From the NCBI GenBank assembly GCA_014729725.1, contig WJJL01000008.1:1-50676 (forward strand): a stretch of DNA of 50,676 nt, written 5' to 3'. This DNA is from Candidatus Moraniibacteriota bacterium. GTDB lineage: Bacteria; Patescibacteriota; Minisyncoccia; CAIUEV01; JAHKAQ01. The notes under the pieces are model-generated. The model had not been told where the DNA came from, did no database searches, and was given only the letters and a program-made list of their open reading frames with translations. This document shows, in pieces, positions 36,750 through 45,124 of this stretch (position 1 is its first letter; every line of letters starts with the position of its first letter). A program made the position numbers and the translations under genes.

Positions 36750-37967
36750 ATGAAACAAAAAGATATCAGGTTTTTCAGCAAAGTTAAAAAACCTCAAGAA
36801 GGATTTTCAATTGGGTTGGGGATAATTTATATTTTTTTGTTTTTAACTTTAGCTTTGGTTGTTTTGGGGAGTGTTATTTGGTATTTAAAGCATAAAAACA
36901 ATGATTTTTACAGAACTTTTAAAAATCAGGAAAATCAAGATAAAAATAAGCTTTATGATGAACTAAATTATATAAATCAAAGATTCGGGTTTTCCCTGCA
37001 ATTTACTCCGGCCTGGAAAGATTATCAGATAAAAGTGATTTTTCAAGATAAAAATCAGGATAAAAATAAAGAAAGAGAATTTTTTGAAATTAAGTTTTTT
37101 CTGCCAAGCAAGGAAGCTAAAAACAGCGACTTGCAAGATTTTTATAATATTTGGTCGATTCTGGCTTTTAAGGTAGAACCACAGGAAAAAGATCAAAAAG
37201 AAACCAAAAGCAAAGATCTTGAATTAATCGACAAAGAAAAGCTTGAATCTATCGAAACAGAGTTGGGAGTGGAAAAAATAGGCTCAAATCAAAAATATAT
37301 GTTTTTTTCCAAGGTCAATAAACCCCTACCAAACGACATCGATCCAAAAGCGCTGGCCGATATTAATTTTATTAAACAAAATTTTAAAACTCTAAAGGCT
37401 CAAGAAAACTCAGAAGATAAAGACAACGCGCCTAGCATACCGGATCAGCTTGACGAAAATATTAACCCCAAAGCTTTGGAATCAGTTGAAAAACAGCAAA
37501 ACTCAAATCAAAAACCGCTTTATAATGTTTCGTTTGCTTCAAAATCCGATTATTTTTTTAATTGTAAATATCATTATTCCTTTTATATTCCTTCAAGTTG
37601 GGAAATCCCTGAAGATAGCCATTATGCTTCCAATGTTAAGCTTTATGGCTCTAATATAAATATTGAAATTGAAAGCTTCGAGCTTGAGAAAAATCAAGGA
37701 TTGGAAGAATTTGCTTTGTCTGAATCCAAGAAAATTTCCGACAGATTAATTTCCAAAAATAAAGTGGACTGGTCAACCAAAGAGGCTTATGTTTTTAAAT
37801 TCAAAAAGTCAAAAGCTGTATTTTGGATTTTTAATAAAGACAATCAAATCTTTGGACAAAAAATGCTAATATCTTCCAGGAGTTATCAAGGCAATAATGA
37901 TCTAATTGATAAGATTTTGGGGACTTTGGTGATAAATCAAAATTATTTGGCTCAGTGCAATGAATAG
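36750..37967 (+). CDS. membrane-anchored protein, unknown, with pilin-like N-terminus
   Basis: 405 aa. Residues 1-20 are basic, followed by one long hydrophobic helix (SIGLGIIYIFLFLTLALVVL) and a hydrophilic remainder, so the bulk is probably outside. The text KPQEGFS before the helix recalls a type IV prepilin cleavage site (G-F), but the usual Glu at +5 is missing. The body has an N-terminal globular part, a low-complexity middle (about 190-260, with two copies of DPKAL/NPKAL), and a C-terminal part with FNCKYHYSFYIPSSWEIPED resembling lipoprotein-like stress domains. No family recognised. Confidence 0.6.
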   Translation: MKQKDIRFFSKVKKPQEGFSIGLGIIYIFLFLTLALVVLGSVIWYLKHKNNDFYRTFKNQENQDKNKLYDELNYINQRFGFSLQFTPAWKDYQIKVIFQDKNQDKNKEREFFEIKFFLPSKEAKNSDLQDFYNIWSILAFKVEPQEKDQKETKSKDLELIDKEKLESIETELGVEKIGSNQKYMFFSKVNKPLPNDIDPKALADINFIKQNFKTLKAQENSEDKDNAPSIPDQLDENINPKALESVEKQQNSNQKPLYNVSFASKSDYFFNCKYHYSFYIPSSWEIPEDSHYASNVKLYGSNINIEIESFELEKNQGLEEFALSESKKISDRLISKNKVDWSTKEAYVFKFKKSKAVFWIFNKDNQIFGQKMLISSRSYQGNNDLIDKILGTLVINQNYLAQCNE

Positions 37968-37981
37968 TATAAAATTAAATT

Positions 37982-38007
37982 TAAATTATTTTGAATTGGC
38001 AATTCAA
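37982..38007 (-). repeat. U-element copy 4 (reverse orientation)
   Basis: Plus-strand TAAATTATTTTGAATT then GGC and AATTCAA; the core TTGAATT-GGC-AATTCAA is a perfect palindrome. Lies 15 nt after the stop of the preceding gene, before mreB. Confidence 0.55.
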
Positions 38008-38085
38008 TGTTTTCTTTGAAAAGGAGTTGCACTAAAAATTATTTTTTAGTTTCTTAATTTAAGCTAAATTAATTTAATAAAAAAA

Positions 38086-39099
38086 ATGACAATTTTTGGG
38101 AAAAAAAATATAGGGATTGATTTGGGCACTGTTAATAGTTTGGTTTCAATTTCCGGAAAAGGGATAGTTTTGGATGAACCCTCGGTGGTTGCTTTATCGG
38201 TGGAAGACAATAAAATCTTAGCTATTGGTAAACAAGCCAAAGAAATGATTGGACGGACTCCCGATTTAATTTCGGCAGCTAGACCTATGAAAGACGGAGT
38301 GATTGCTGATTTTAGAATAACTGAGGCAATGCTTCGGTATTTTATTGATAAAACCAGCGGTAGAATAAGATTTTTCAAACCGGAAGTTGTTATTTCGATT
38401 CCTGCCGGTATAACTTCCACTGAGAAAAGGGCGGTAATTGATGCGGCTATAGAAGCTGGAGCTAAATCAGCCTTTGTGGTAAAAGAACCGATTTTGGCGG
38501 CAATCGGCGCCAACATCCCCATAGATTCCTGTTCGGGTAATATGATTGTGGATATCGGCGGAGGGACCACGGAAGTGGCCATGATTTCTTTGGGCGGTGT
38601 GGTTGCGGCCAACTCCGCAAGAGTAGGAGGAAACAAGATAGATGAAGCTATAAAAGAGTATATTAGAAAAAGGCATGCTCTTATTATTGGAGATTGGACT
38701 GCAGAGCAGGTGAAAATTAAAATCGGCAGTGCAATTGCTATGCAAAAGCCAAAATCCATGGAAATCAAGGGTAGAGATTTAATGGCAGGGCTTCCTAAGA
38801 TTATAAGTATTCAAACCAATGAAATCGTGGAAGCTATTACAGATGAATTAAGAGAAATAGTACTTGCCATAAAAAAAGTTCTCCAGCAGATCCCGCCTGA
38901 ATTGTCCGCAGATATAATTGATAAAGGCATGGTTTTATCCGGTGGAGGCTCAATGCTTAGAAACATTGATCAATTAATTTCTCGTTCAGTTGGGGTGCCT
39001 TGTTATCTGGCCGATGAACCTTTGCTTTGTGTATCTAAGGGGATAAATTTGGTTTTAGACAATCTGGAAATGTATAAAACCAGTATTATTACCAGATAA
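38086..39099 (+). CDS. mreB: rod shape-determining protein MreB
   Basis: Actin-like filament protein that guides side-wall synthesis. IGIDLGTVNSLVSISGKGIV (phosphate-1), ISIPAGITSTEKRAVIDAA, NMIVDIGGGTTEVAMISLGG (phosphate-2), and DKGMVLSGGGSMLRNIDQLI (adenosine) are all present; VFFGKKNIGIDLG-type start MTIFGKKNIGIDLGT is normal. At 337 aa it is typical. No mreC or mreD follows; a glycosyltransferase does. Presence of MreB implies a rod-like cell. Confidence 0.95.
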   Translation: MTIFGKKNIGIDLGTVNSLVSISGKGIVLDEPSVVALSVEDNKILAIGKQAKEMIGRTPDLISAARPMKDGVIADFRITEAMLRYFIDKTSGRIRFFKPEVVISIPAGITSTEKRAVIDAAIEAGAKSAFVVKEPILAAIGANIPIDSCSGNMIVDIGGGTTEVAMISLGGVVAANSARVGGNKIDEAIKEYIRKRHALIIGDWTAEQVKIKIGSAIAMQKPKSMEIKGRDLMAGLPKIISIQTNEIVEAITDELREIVLAIKKVLQQIPPELSADIIDKGMVLSGGGSMLRNIDQLISRSVGVPCYLADEPLLCVSKGINLVLDNLEMYKTSIITR

Positions 39100-39190
39100 A
39101 AGAAGCTTTTGGGATTACACTTTTAAAAGAATCCGGCCATATTGTCTTTAATTTTTACTTCTAGCTTTAATTTTAAAGAGACTTGCTTTT

Positions 39191-40339
39191 ATGATTATCG
39201 GAATAGATGCTTCAAGAGCTTTTATGAAAAATAAAACCGGCATTGGTCAATACGCTTTTGAATTATTGGAGGCTTTAATAAATAATAATGGATTGCTTTT
39301 GGATCACCAAATGATTGTTTTTGTTAAAAAAAATCAAAGGATTCCTGAAAAATTTAAAAATAAGCTTCCTGGAAATTGGAAGATCAAGAAAGTGCCTTCC
39401 CTGGCTTTTTTGTGGAGTCAGCTGGCATTGCCTTACAGTCTTTTGCAAAATAAACTAAATCTATTAATAATTCCAAGTCACGCTTTGCCTTTAATTTTTG
39501 CCTTTAATTTTTGTAAAAAGCTTTTTAAAGATATTAAAAAAGTTTATGTTCTACATGGTTTGGAAATTAAAAAAATCCCTTGGGCTTATGGGTTTGTGTC
39601 GAAAAAACTAAACGGTTATTTGATTAAAAATAGTATAAAAAACTCCGATTTAATGATATGTGTTTCTCAAACCACCAAAAAAGACGCGTACCGGTTTTTT
39701 AAATTTAACGCAAAAAGTCAGGTTATTTTTCAGGGGGCAAAACAAGGAAAAGTTCGGATTAAAAAAATTGAAAAAAAATACAAAAAGTTTAAAAACCAAG
39801 ATTATATTTTATCCATTGGGACTTTGGAAAAAAGAAAAAATATTGAAAATTTAATTTTGGCCTTTCAATTTCTAAAGCGAAAAAATAAAAATTTAAGACT
39901 TCTTTTGATTGGGCCTAAAGGTTATGGTTATAATGAAATTAAACGACGAATAAATGCTTTTAAGGGAGATGTTTTGGAATTAGGGTATGTTGAAGAAAAT
40001 GCTAAAAATTATCTGTTAAAGAATGCCAAGTGCCTTGCCTGTGTCAGTTGGGCAGAGGGCTTTGGAAGACCGGTTTTGGAGGCTTTAAAATTTAATGTTC
40101 CGGTAGTGGCTTCCAATATAGATGTTTTTAAGGAATTATTTAAGGATAAAGCAATTTTATGTGATCCCAATAATTATTTAGATATAGCCAAGAAAATTCA
40201 AATATGCTTGAATGAAAAAATAAGAAAAAAAATTGTTTTAAAGAATAAAAAAAAATTGATTTTAATTAAAAACAAGTTTGACTGGGATAAAATCGCCAAA
40301 AAAATGATAAAGGGATGGACCCATTTTGACAAACCGTGA
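39191..40339 (+). CDS. family 4 glycosyltransferase
   Basis: Retaining GT-B glycosyltransferase of 382 aa. N-terminal IGIDASRAFMKNKTGIGQYA is the typical first Rossmann strand and loop; C-terminal YILSIGTLEKRKNIENLILA precedes the donor site, and the E-x7-E motif appears in CVSWAEGFGRPVLEALKF, with VPVVASNIDVFKEL after it. Probably cytoplasmic, building an envelope glycan. It stands alone between mreB and greA; donor unknown, a mannosyl or glucosyl transfer being most likely given GDP-mannose and UDP-glucose enzymes in the window. Confidence 0.9.
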   Translation: MIIGIDASRAFMKNKTGIGQYAFELLEALINNNGLLLDHQMIVFVKKNQRIPEKFKNKLPGNWKIKKVPSLAFLWSQLALPYSLLQNKLNLLIIPSHALPLIFAFNFCKKLFKDIKKVYVLHGLEIKKIPWAYGFVSKKLNGYLIKNSIKNSDLMICVSQTTKKDAYRFFKFNAKSQVIFQGAKQGKVRIKKIEKKYKKFKNQDYILSIGTLEKRKNIENLILAFQFLKRKNKNLRLLLIGPKGYGYNEIKRRINAFKGDVLELGYVEENAKNYLLKNAKCLACVSWAEGFGRPVLEALKFNVPVVASNIDVFKELFKDKAILCDPNNYLDIAKKIQICLNEKIRKKIVLKNKKKLILIKNKFDWDKIAKKMIKGWTHFDKP

Positions 40340-40421
40340 TTTTGGTGTATTTTATTTAAAATATAGGGGCTAAAAAGTTAGTAATTTTTTATTAACTATG
40401 GGTAGCGGTAATTTTTCCTTG

Positions 40422-40457
40422 TCTTTAGAAATAAGCTCAAGCAATAGCACTGCCCGA
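40422..40457 (+). repeat. A-repeat copy 5 (diverged)
   Basis: AAATAAGCTCAAGCAATAGC then ACTGCCCGAT aligns with copy 2 with two one-or-two-base gaps. It lies between the GT4 gene and greA. The weakest copy. Confidence 0.35.
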
Positions 40458-40518
40458 TAAAATAGTGTCTAAATTCAAATAATTGAATCAGTTTTTATAA
40501 TTTATTAAGTATCACTCT

Positions 40519-41001
40519 ATGTCAGACGACAACAAAGTAAACAAATATCTTACCAAAGAAGGGTTGCAAAAAATCAAAAAAGAACTTGAGGAAAGAAAAG
40601 GTCCCATCAGAAGGGGTATAGCTCTGGCCATAAAGGAGGCGAAAGAACAGGGCGATTTAAGCGAAAATGCCGAATATGCGGAAGCCAAAGCCAGAGAGGT
40701 GGAAAACGAAAAAAGGATTTCGGAGCTGGAGTCCATTTTTAAAAACTCCGTAGTGGTTAAAAGAGACAGTAAAAGTAAAAAGGTGGGGATTGGCAGTGTG
40801 GTGCGACTTGTATCTGACAAAAACATTGAAAGAATTTTTTATATAGTGGGCAGCGATGAAGCTGATCCAACCCTAAATAAGATTTCCAATGAATCTCCGA
40901 TAGGCTCGGCTTTAATGCATAAAATGCCTGGAGATAAAATAAGCGTTGAGGTTCCGGGTGGTAATATTAATTACGAGATACTCAGTGTTGAAAACAAGTG
41001 A
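40519..41001 (+). CDS. greA: transcription elongation factor GreA
   Basis: Enters the RNA polymerase secondary channel and stimulates cleavage of backtracked RNA. The N-terminal coiled coil shows KYLTKEGLQKIKKELEERKG, the loop GDLSENAEYAEAKARE carries the conserved acidic DxxENxEY tip, and the C-terminal FKBP-like domain has SPIGSALMHKMPGDKISVEV. At 160 aa it is normal. Monocistronic. Confidence 0.97.
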   Translation: MSDDNKVNKYLTKEGLQKIKKELEERKGPIRRGIALAIKEAKEQGDLSENAEYAEAKAREVENEKRISELESIFKNSVVVKRDSKSKKVGIGSVVRLVSDKNIERIFYIVGSDEADPTLNKISNESPIGSALMHKMPGDKISVEVPGGNINYEILSVENK

Positions 41002-41115
41002 TTTCTCAAGGATGATTTATGAGAAAGGAATTACGCGTTTGATTTTTTTTAAAGACTCGCGGTTTTTCAGATGCCCCCCCCTAAATATTGCGAGATTTTT
41101 TTATAAATAAAATAA

Positions 41116-41802
41116 ATGGATAAAAAAATTGCTTTAATAAAATTTGGAGGATCGGTGATGACTCCCAATTTACCGGATAAAGACTACATTAAAAAATTTA
41201 TAGATTTTATTGAGCGACTTAGGGAGCAATACCGTCTCATTTTGGTCGCAGGAGGAGGGGGAATAAACAAAAAATACAATAAGCTAGCCAAACAGATCAA
41301 TCCAAAAATTTCTAATAAAAATCTTGACTGGATTGGGATTTACGCCACCAGATTAAACGCAAGAACGCTTATCAGTGTTTTTGGGGATCAATGTTATCCC
41401 AGGGTGATTTCTAATCCAATCCAAAAAATTGAATGGAAGCAGGATTTATTGGTCGGCGCCGGTTGGAAACCGGGCTGGTCCACCGATTATTGCTCCCTGC
41501 TTTTGGCGGATAATCTTAAAGCTGATAAAATAATTATTGCCACTAACACGGACTATGTTTTTGATAAGGACCCCAATGAATTTTTAGATGCCAAACCTTT
41601 GGAGAAAATCAGTTGGGATGATTTAAGATCAATGGTGGGGGACGAATGGACACCCAGAATGCATATTCCTCTTGATCCTTCAGCGATTAGATTCGGCCAA
41701 AAAAACAAATATCAAGTTATTAGTTTAAACGGCAGGAATTTGGAAAATATGGAAAAAGCGATTTTAGGTAAGGATTTTATCGGTACAGTTATCGGGACTT
41801 AA
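41116..41802 (+). CDS. pyrH: UMP kinase, archaeal-type amino-acid-kinase fold
   Basis: Phosphorylates UMP to UDP. Fold markers: LIKFGGSVMTP (N-terminal lysine-glycine), ILVAGGGGINKKYNKLAKQI, and TNTDYVFDKDPNEF near residue 150. Unlike E. coli-type PyrH, it has DWIGIYATRLNARTLI and then GWKPGWSTDYCSLLLAD, patterns of the archaeal UMP kinases. At 228 aa it fits that group. Other amino-acid kinases of this fold (isopentenyl phosphate kinase, for example) are less likely. It is followed by a 74-aa membrane protein and galU. Confidence 0.82.
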   Translation: MDKKIALIKFGGSVMTPNLPDKDYIKKFIDFIERLREQYRLILVAGGGGINKKYNKLAKQINPKISNKNLDWIGIYATRLNARTLISVFGDQCYPRVISNPIQKIEWKQDLLVGAGWKPGWSTDYCSLLLADNLKADKIIIATNTDYVFDKDPNEFLDAKPLEKISWDDLRSMVGDEWTPRMHIPLDPSAIRFGQKNKYQVISLNGRNLENMEKAILGKDFIGTVIGT

Positions 41803-41860
41803 AATAAGATTTTATCGGTACAGTTTATTTTTAAAACTTTGGGGAGAATAATCAATTATT

Positions 41861-42085
41861 ATGATAACCACATTTGACGAAGCTGTAAGTTTAATTTTAA
41901 CCTGGTTTGGTTCCGCCTTGGGGTTTCTTGCTTTTTGTATTTTTATTCGGGCTGTTTTAGGTTATTATATTGCCGCGGCCGAGGAAACAAAGCTAAGAAA
42001 ATATAGAAAAATGATATATTATACGGGGCTTGTTTTTATTATTTCAATCGGTTTGGTTTATATGGGGTGGATTTTAAAGGGTTAA
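41861..42085 (+). CDS. small two-helix membrane protein, unknown
   Basis: 74 aa. Two hydrophobic segments (about 10-32 and 51-71: IYYTGLVFIISIGLVYMGWI) are separated by a short charged loop EETKLRKYRKM, so it should be a hairpin with the loop in the cytoplasm. No signal peptide and no known family. It recalls small two-helix pilin subunits of type IV secretion systems in layout, but nothing else supports this. Lies 58 nt after pyrH. Confidence 0.55.
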   Translation: MITTFDEAVSLILTWFGSALGFLAFCIFIRAVLGYYIAAAEETKLRKYRKMIYYTGLVFIISIGLVYMGWILKG

Positions 42086-42125
42086 AGTTTTTTCAAGGCC
42101 TTAAAAATCGCATAAACGGAAATTT

Positions 42126-42152
42126 TTAACTATTTTGAATTAAAAAATTAAA
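42126..42152 (-). repeat. U-element copy 5 (left arm of inverted pair)
   Basis: Plus-strand TTAACTATTTTGAATTAAAA and AATTAAA form the left arm of an inverted repeat with copy 6 at 42193-42219. Identity of arm 1 to the reverse complement of arm 2 is 23 of 27. Confidence 0.65.
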
Positions 42153-42192
42153 GTTAATTGATTATTGCCAAGTTTTTCTATTTGAGAAAAAA

Positions 42193-42219
42193 TTTAATTC
42201 CCTAATTCAAAATAATTAA
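42193..42219 (+). repeat. U-element copy 6 (right arm of inverted pair)
   Basis: TTTAATT-CCCT-AATTCAAA-ATAATTAA. With copy 5 it bounds a 94-bp unit with a 40-bp centre, and ends 12 nt before the galU ATG. Confidence 0.65.
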
Positions 42220-42231
42220 TTAAATATTTAA

Positions 42232-43101
42232 ATGATTAAAAAAGCCATTATTCTAGTTGCCGGCTATGGAACAAGATTTTTGCCGGCCACTAAAAATATG
42301 CCCAAAGAAATGCTGCCGGTTGTTGATAAACCGGTTATTCAGTATTTAGTTGAGGAAGCTGTTCAAGCTGGAATTGAAGAGATTATTTTTGTTACAGGAA
42401 GAGGTAAAAGGTCGATAGAAGATCATTTTGATAAATCTTTTGAACTGGAATATAATTTGGTGGAAAAAAACAAGCAAAAAATGCTTGAGGATGTCAGAAA
42501 CATTTCTCATTTGGCTAAATTCGCTTATGTCAGGCAGCCAGAACCCAAAGGCGATGGAGACGCCTTATTGCGGGCCAGACATTTGGTTGGCGATGAACCG
42601 GTTGCGGTTTTATTCGGCGACGACATAATCGATTCCGAAGTTCCGGCTATAAAACAGCTTATGAAGGTATATGAAAAATATAAAGATCCGGTGATTTGTT
42701 TGGAGGAGGTTCCTTATGATAAAGTTGATCAATACGGAATAATTGGTGGTGTTGAACTTTCCCGCGATGTTTATGAAATTCAAAAATTTATCGAAAAGCC
42801 TGAAATTTCCAAAGCACCTTCCAATTTGGGGGTAGTGGGTAAATACATTATAACTCCAGAGGTTTTTGACTCTATATTAAAGGGAGATCCCTCCCAAGAT
42901 GGTGAATTAAGATTGGCTGACGGCTTTATTGAAATGTTAAAAACAAAACCTTTGTACGGTTGCAGATTTCAAGGAAAAAGATTTGATTGCGGCTCAAAAC
43001 TGGGCTTTTTGAAAGCAACTGTGGAATTCGGCCTAAAGCACGAGGAAACTAAAGGAAAATTTAGAGACTACCTTCAAGATTTATTCAAGGAAAAGTTTTA
43101 A
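42232..43101 (+). CDS. galU: UTP--glucose-1-phosphate uridylyltransferase (second GalU paralog)
   Basis: Same reaction as the gene at 1334. Signature GYGTRFLPATKNMPKEMLPV (residues 11-30), KPVIQYLVEEAVQAGIEEII, FGDDIID and EKPEISKAPSNLGVVGKYII. 289 aa. This copy keeps the more canonical acidic site (FGDDIID) where the other has FCNADDLI, so it may be the main UDP-glucose enzyme and the first copy a specialised one. rluA-type gene follows after 12 nt, so the two are likely cotranscribed. Confidence 0.92.
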   Translation: MIKKAIILVAGYGTRFLPATKNMPKEMLPVVDKPVIQYLVEEAVQAGIEEIIFVTGRGKRSIEDHFDKSFELEYNLVEKNKQKMLEDVRNISHLAKFAYVRQPEPKGDGDALLRARHLVGDEPVAVLFGDDIIDSEVPAIKQLMKVYEKYKDPVICLEEVPYDKVDQYGIIGGVELSRDVYEIQKFIEKPEISKAPSNLGVVGKYIITPEVFDSILKGDPSQDGELRLADGFIEMLKTKPLYGCRFQGKRFDCGSKLGFLKATVEFGLKHEETKGKFRDYLQDLFKEKF

Positions 43102-43113
43102 GAGTTTTCTTTT

Positions 43114-43854
43114 ATGCAAGACAAAGCGACTGAAAAGCCAAAGATTATTTATCAAGATAAAGATATTATTGTAATAGATAAGCTCCAGGGGCTTCAAGTT
43201 CATTGGGATAATAAAAACAAATCCAATACTCTTGTTGACTGGCTGATTAAGGAATATCCCGGGATAAAAAAAGTAGGCGAGGATCCTCTGCGTCCAGGTA
43301 TTGTTCACCGGCTGGATAAAGATACCGGGGGATTAATGTTGTTGGTAAAGAATCAAAAAGCTTTTTTCTATTACAAAAATTTGTTTAAAAAACGCAAAGT
43401 AAAAAAAATTTATTGGACATTAGTTCATGGCAATATTTCTAAAGATAGCGGCTCAATCAAGGCTTCAATTGGAAATTCTTACAATAATACGGTTAAAAGA
43501 TCTTGCGCCGCTTATGCCAAAAATAAAAAAGAGGCTCTGACTTTTTACAAGGTTTTAAAAAGATTTAAACAAATTGAGTCCAAAAGCAAAGTTCATTATT
43601 ATTGCCTTTGCCAGGTTAACTTGAAAACCGGCAGGACACATCAAATCAGAGTTCATTTTCATCATTTAGGTCATCCGGTTGTGGGAGACAAACTTTATAA
43701 ATTTAAAAGAAAGAAAATTCCTGAAAATTTAAAAAATATTTTTCTGATTTCTAAAAAGCTGGAATTTCAAGACAGAAAAGGCGTTTCAAGATCTTTTGAG
43801 ATAAGGATTAGTGACGATTTGAAAGCGGTTTTAGAGTCTTTGGAGGAAAAATAA
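43114..43854 (+). CDS. RluA-family 23S rRNA pseudouridine synthase
   Basis: Isomerises uridine to pseudouridine in rRNA. The catalytic Asp lies in GIVHRLDKDTGGLMLLVKN (HRLDxxTSG type, here with TGG) and the C-terminal KTGRTHQIRVHFHHLGHPVV is the family binding motif. N-terminal S4 domain is absent and the protein is 246 aa, so it is the RluA/YlyB type without S4. The exact target site is unknown. Confidence 0.92.
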   Translation: MQDKATEKPKIIYQDKDIIVIDKLQGLQVHWDNKNKSNTLVDWLIKEYPGIKKVGEDPLRPGIVHRLDKDTGGLMLLVKNQKAFFYYKNLFKKRKVKKIYWTLVHGNISKDSGSIKASIGNSYNNTVKRSCAAYAKNKKEALTFYKVLKRFKQIESKSKVHYYCLCQVNLKTGRTHQIRVHFHHLGHPVVGDKLYKFKRKKIPENLKNIFLISKKLEFQDRKGVSRSFEIRISDDLKAVLESLEEK

Positions 43855-43912
43855 TCGGTTTTGAATTTAAATATTCCATCAGAACAGAAACTTGAAAAAG
43901 TCGAGTTAAGAC

Positions 43913-43941
43913 TTGACAAAATTAGTTAAAAATGATAAATT
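43913..43941 (+). promoter_or_regulatory. strong sigma-70-type promoter of the beta-helix protein gene
   Basis: TTGACA, 17-bp spacer ending AAAATGA, then TAAATT: a perfect -35 and an extended (TGn) -10. About 80 nt lie between it and the ATG at 44030. The best promoter in the window. Confidence 0.75.
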
Positions 43942-44029
43942 ATCAAGTTAAATAAAATTGTACATCAAGTTTTCAGTTTTCTTAATGATTAGTTCTAATG
44001 GCATGTTTAACCACTAAATAATCAATTTT

Positions 44030-45124
44030 ATGAAATCAGTAAAGTTTTTTTCTTCAATCAGCAAAGTTTTTAGAAACAACAAGCTTTCCAATTTTAAAAA
44101 GGCAGCTTTATTTTTCTTGATCTCAGCGATAGTACTGGTTGTTAATGCAAAATTTTCTCTAGCCAGCGCTTGTATTCAAGAACTCAGCGACACAGACAAA
44201 GCCGAAAAAATAAAAGCTGATCCAGCCAACAAAGATCTTAAAAGCGGTTGGGTGGATTGCGGCGACTGTAAAGTTTATGTTGATGATGACGCCAAAGGAA
44301 AAAAGGACGGAACCAAAGACCATCCTTTTAAAAGCATTCAAAAAGCTATTGATATAGCCAAACATCATGATTGCAAAAATGTTTTTATCAAAGAAGGTTA
44401 TTATAAACAAAACAATATTGAGCTTTGGGAGGACATTAAAATTACCAGCCCCGGAAGAGATAAAGTGATTATTGACGGTAATGATAAAGACGAAGATGTG
44501 ATAAAAATGTACGATGATACCAAATTACAGAATGTTACCATCAAGGGTGGAAAGAATGGAGTAGAAATAAAAGGCAATGCGAAAACTTTAATTTGGGATA
44601 GTATTATAAAAAACAACAAAAGGGATGGAGTAAACATTGAAAGATCCGAAGCTTCTTACGAGCATAAAGTTAATATTCATAAAACTAAAATTTATAATAA
44701 CGGTTGGAATGGAATTTTTAGCGAAAAAAAGAGATTTTATCTGGAAGACAACGAAATTTATAACAACGGGTGGGATGGTGTAGAATTTCAGCAAGGCTCC
44801 AAAGGTTCTATTAAGCGTACCACCTTTAAAGATAATGAAGGTCTTGGTCTTAGATTAACTATTGACAAAAGCAGTATTACCATCGATGACTGTACTTTTA
44901 AAGATAATGATAAAAGCGGTTTGGAAGTCAGAAGAAAAGATCAGGGAGGTTATCTTAAAATAAGAAACGAAACCAAATTTTATAAAAACGATAAATATGG
45001 AATTGTGAGACTGGTTGAAGAAGAGATTATCCAAAATAAGTGGGATGATTCAGTCAAAATTAATAGCGATACCAAGTTCTGGGATAATGATTACGGCGAC
45101 ATATCGCATTTGATAGAAGTTTAA
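44030..45124 (+). CDS. secreted right-handed parallel beta-helix protein
   Basis: Residues 1-45 carry a basic start and hydrophobic core (AALFFLISAIVLVVNAKFSLAS), with likely signal peptidase cleavage near LASA. Then KVYVDDDAKGKKDGTKDHPF and KSIQKAIDIAKHHDCKNVFI mark the start of the pectate-lyase-like fold, followed by repeated strands such as KIYNNGWNGIFSEKKRFYL and EIYNNGWDGVEFQQGSKGSI, each about 22-24 residues. Such proteins bind or cut polysaccharides or serve as surface adhesins; no catalytic residues are clear. Own strong promoter and terminator, so monocistronic and probably well expressed. Confidence 0.85.
   Translation: MKSVKFFSSISKVFRNNKLSNFKKAALFFLISAIVLVVNAKFSLASACIQELSDTDKAEKIKADPANKDLKSGWVDCGDCKVYVDDDAKGKKDGTKDHPFKSIQKAIDIAKHHDCKNVFIKEGYYKQNNIELWEDIKITSPGRDKVIIDGNDKDEDVIKMYDDTKLQNVTIKGGKNGVEIKGNAKTLIWDSIIKNNKRDGVNIERSEASYEHKVNIHKTKIYNNGWNGIFSEKKRFYLEDNEIYNNGWDGVEFQQGSKGSIKRTTFKDNEGLGLRLTIDKSSITIDDCTFKDNDKSGLEVRRKDQGGYLKIRNETKFYKNDKYGIVRLVEEEIIQNKWDDSVKINSDTKFWDNDYGDISHLIEV

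Noticed and set aside
41005-41030. Hairpin TTTCTCA/TGAGAAA after greA as a terminator
   Set aside because: The 7-bp stem has an 11-nt loop and no T-run directly after it.
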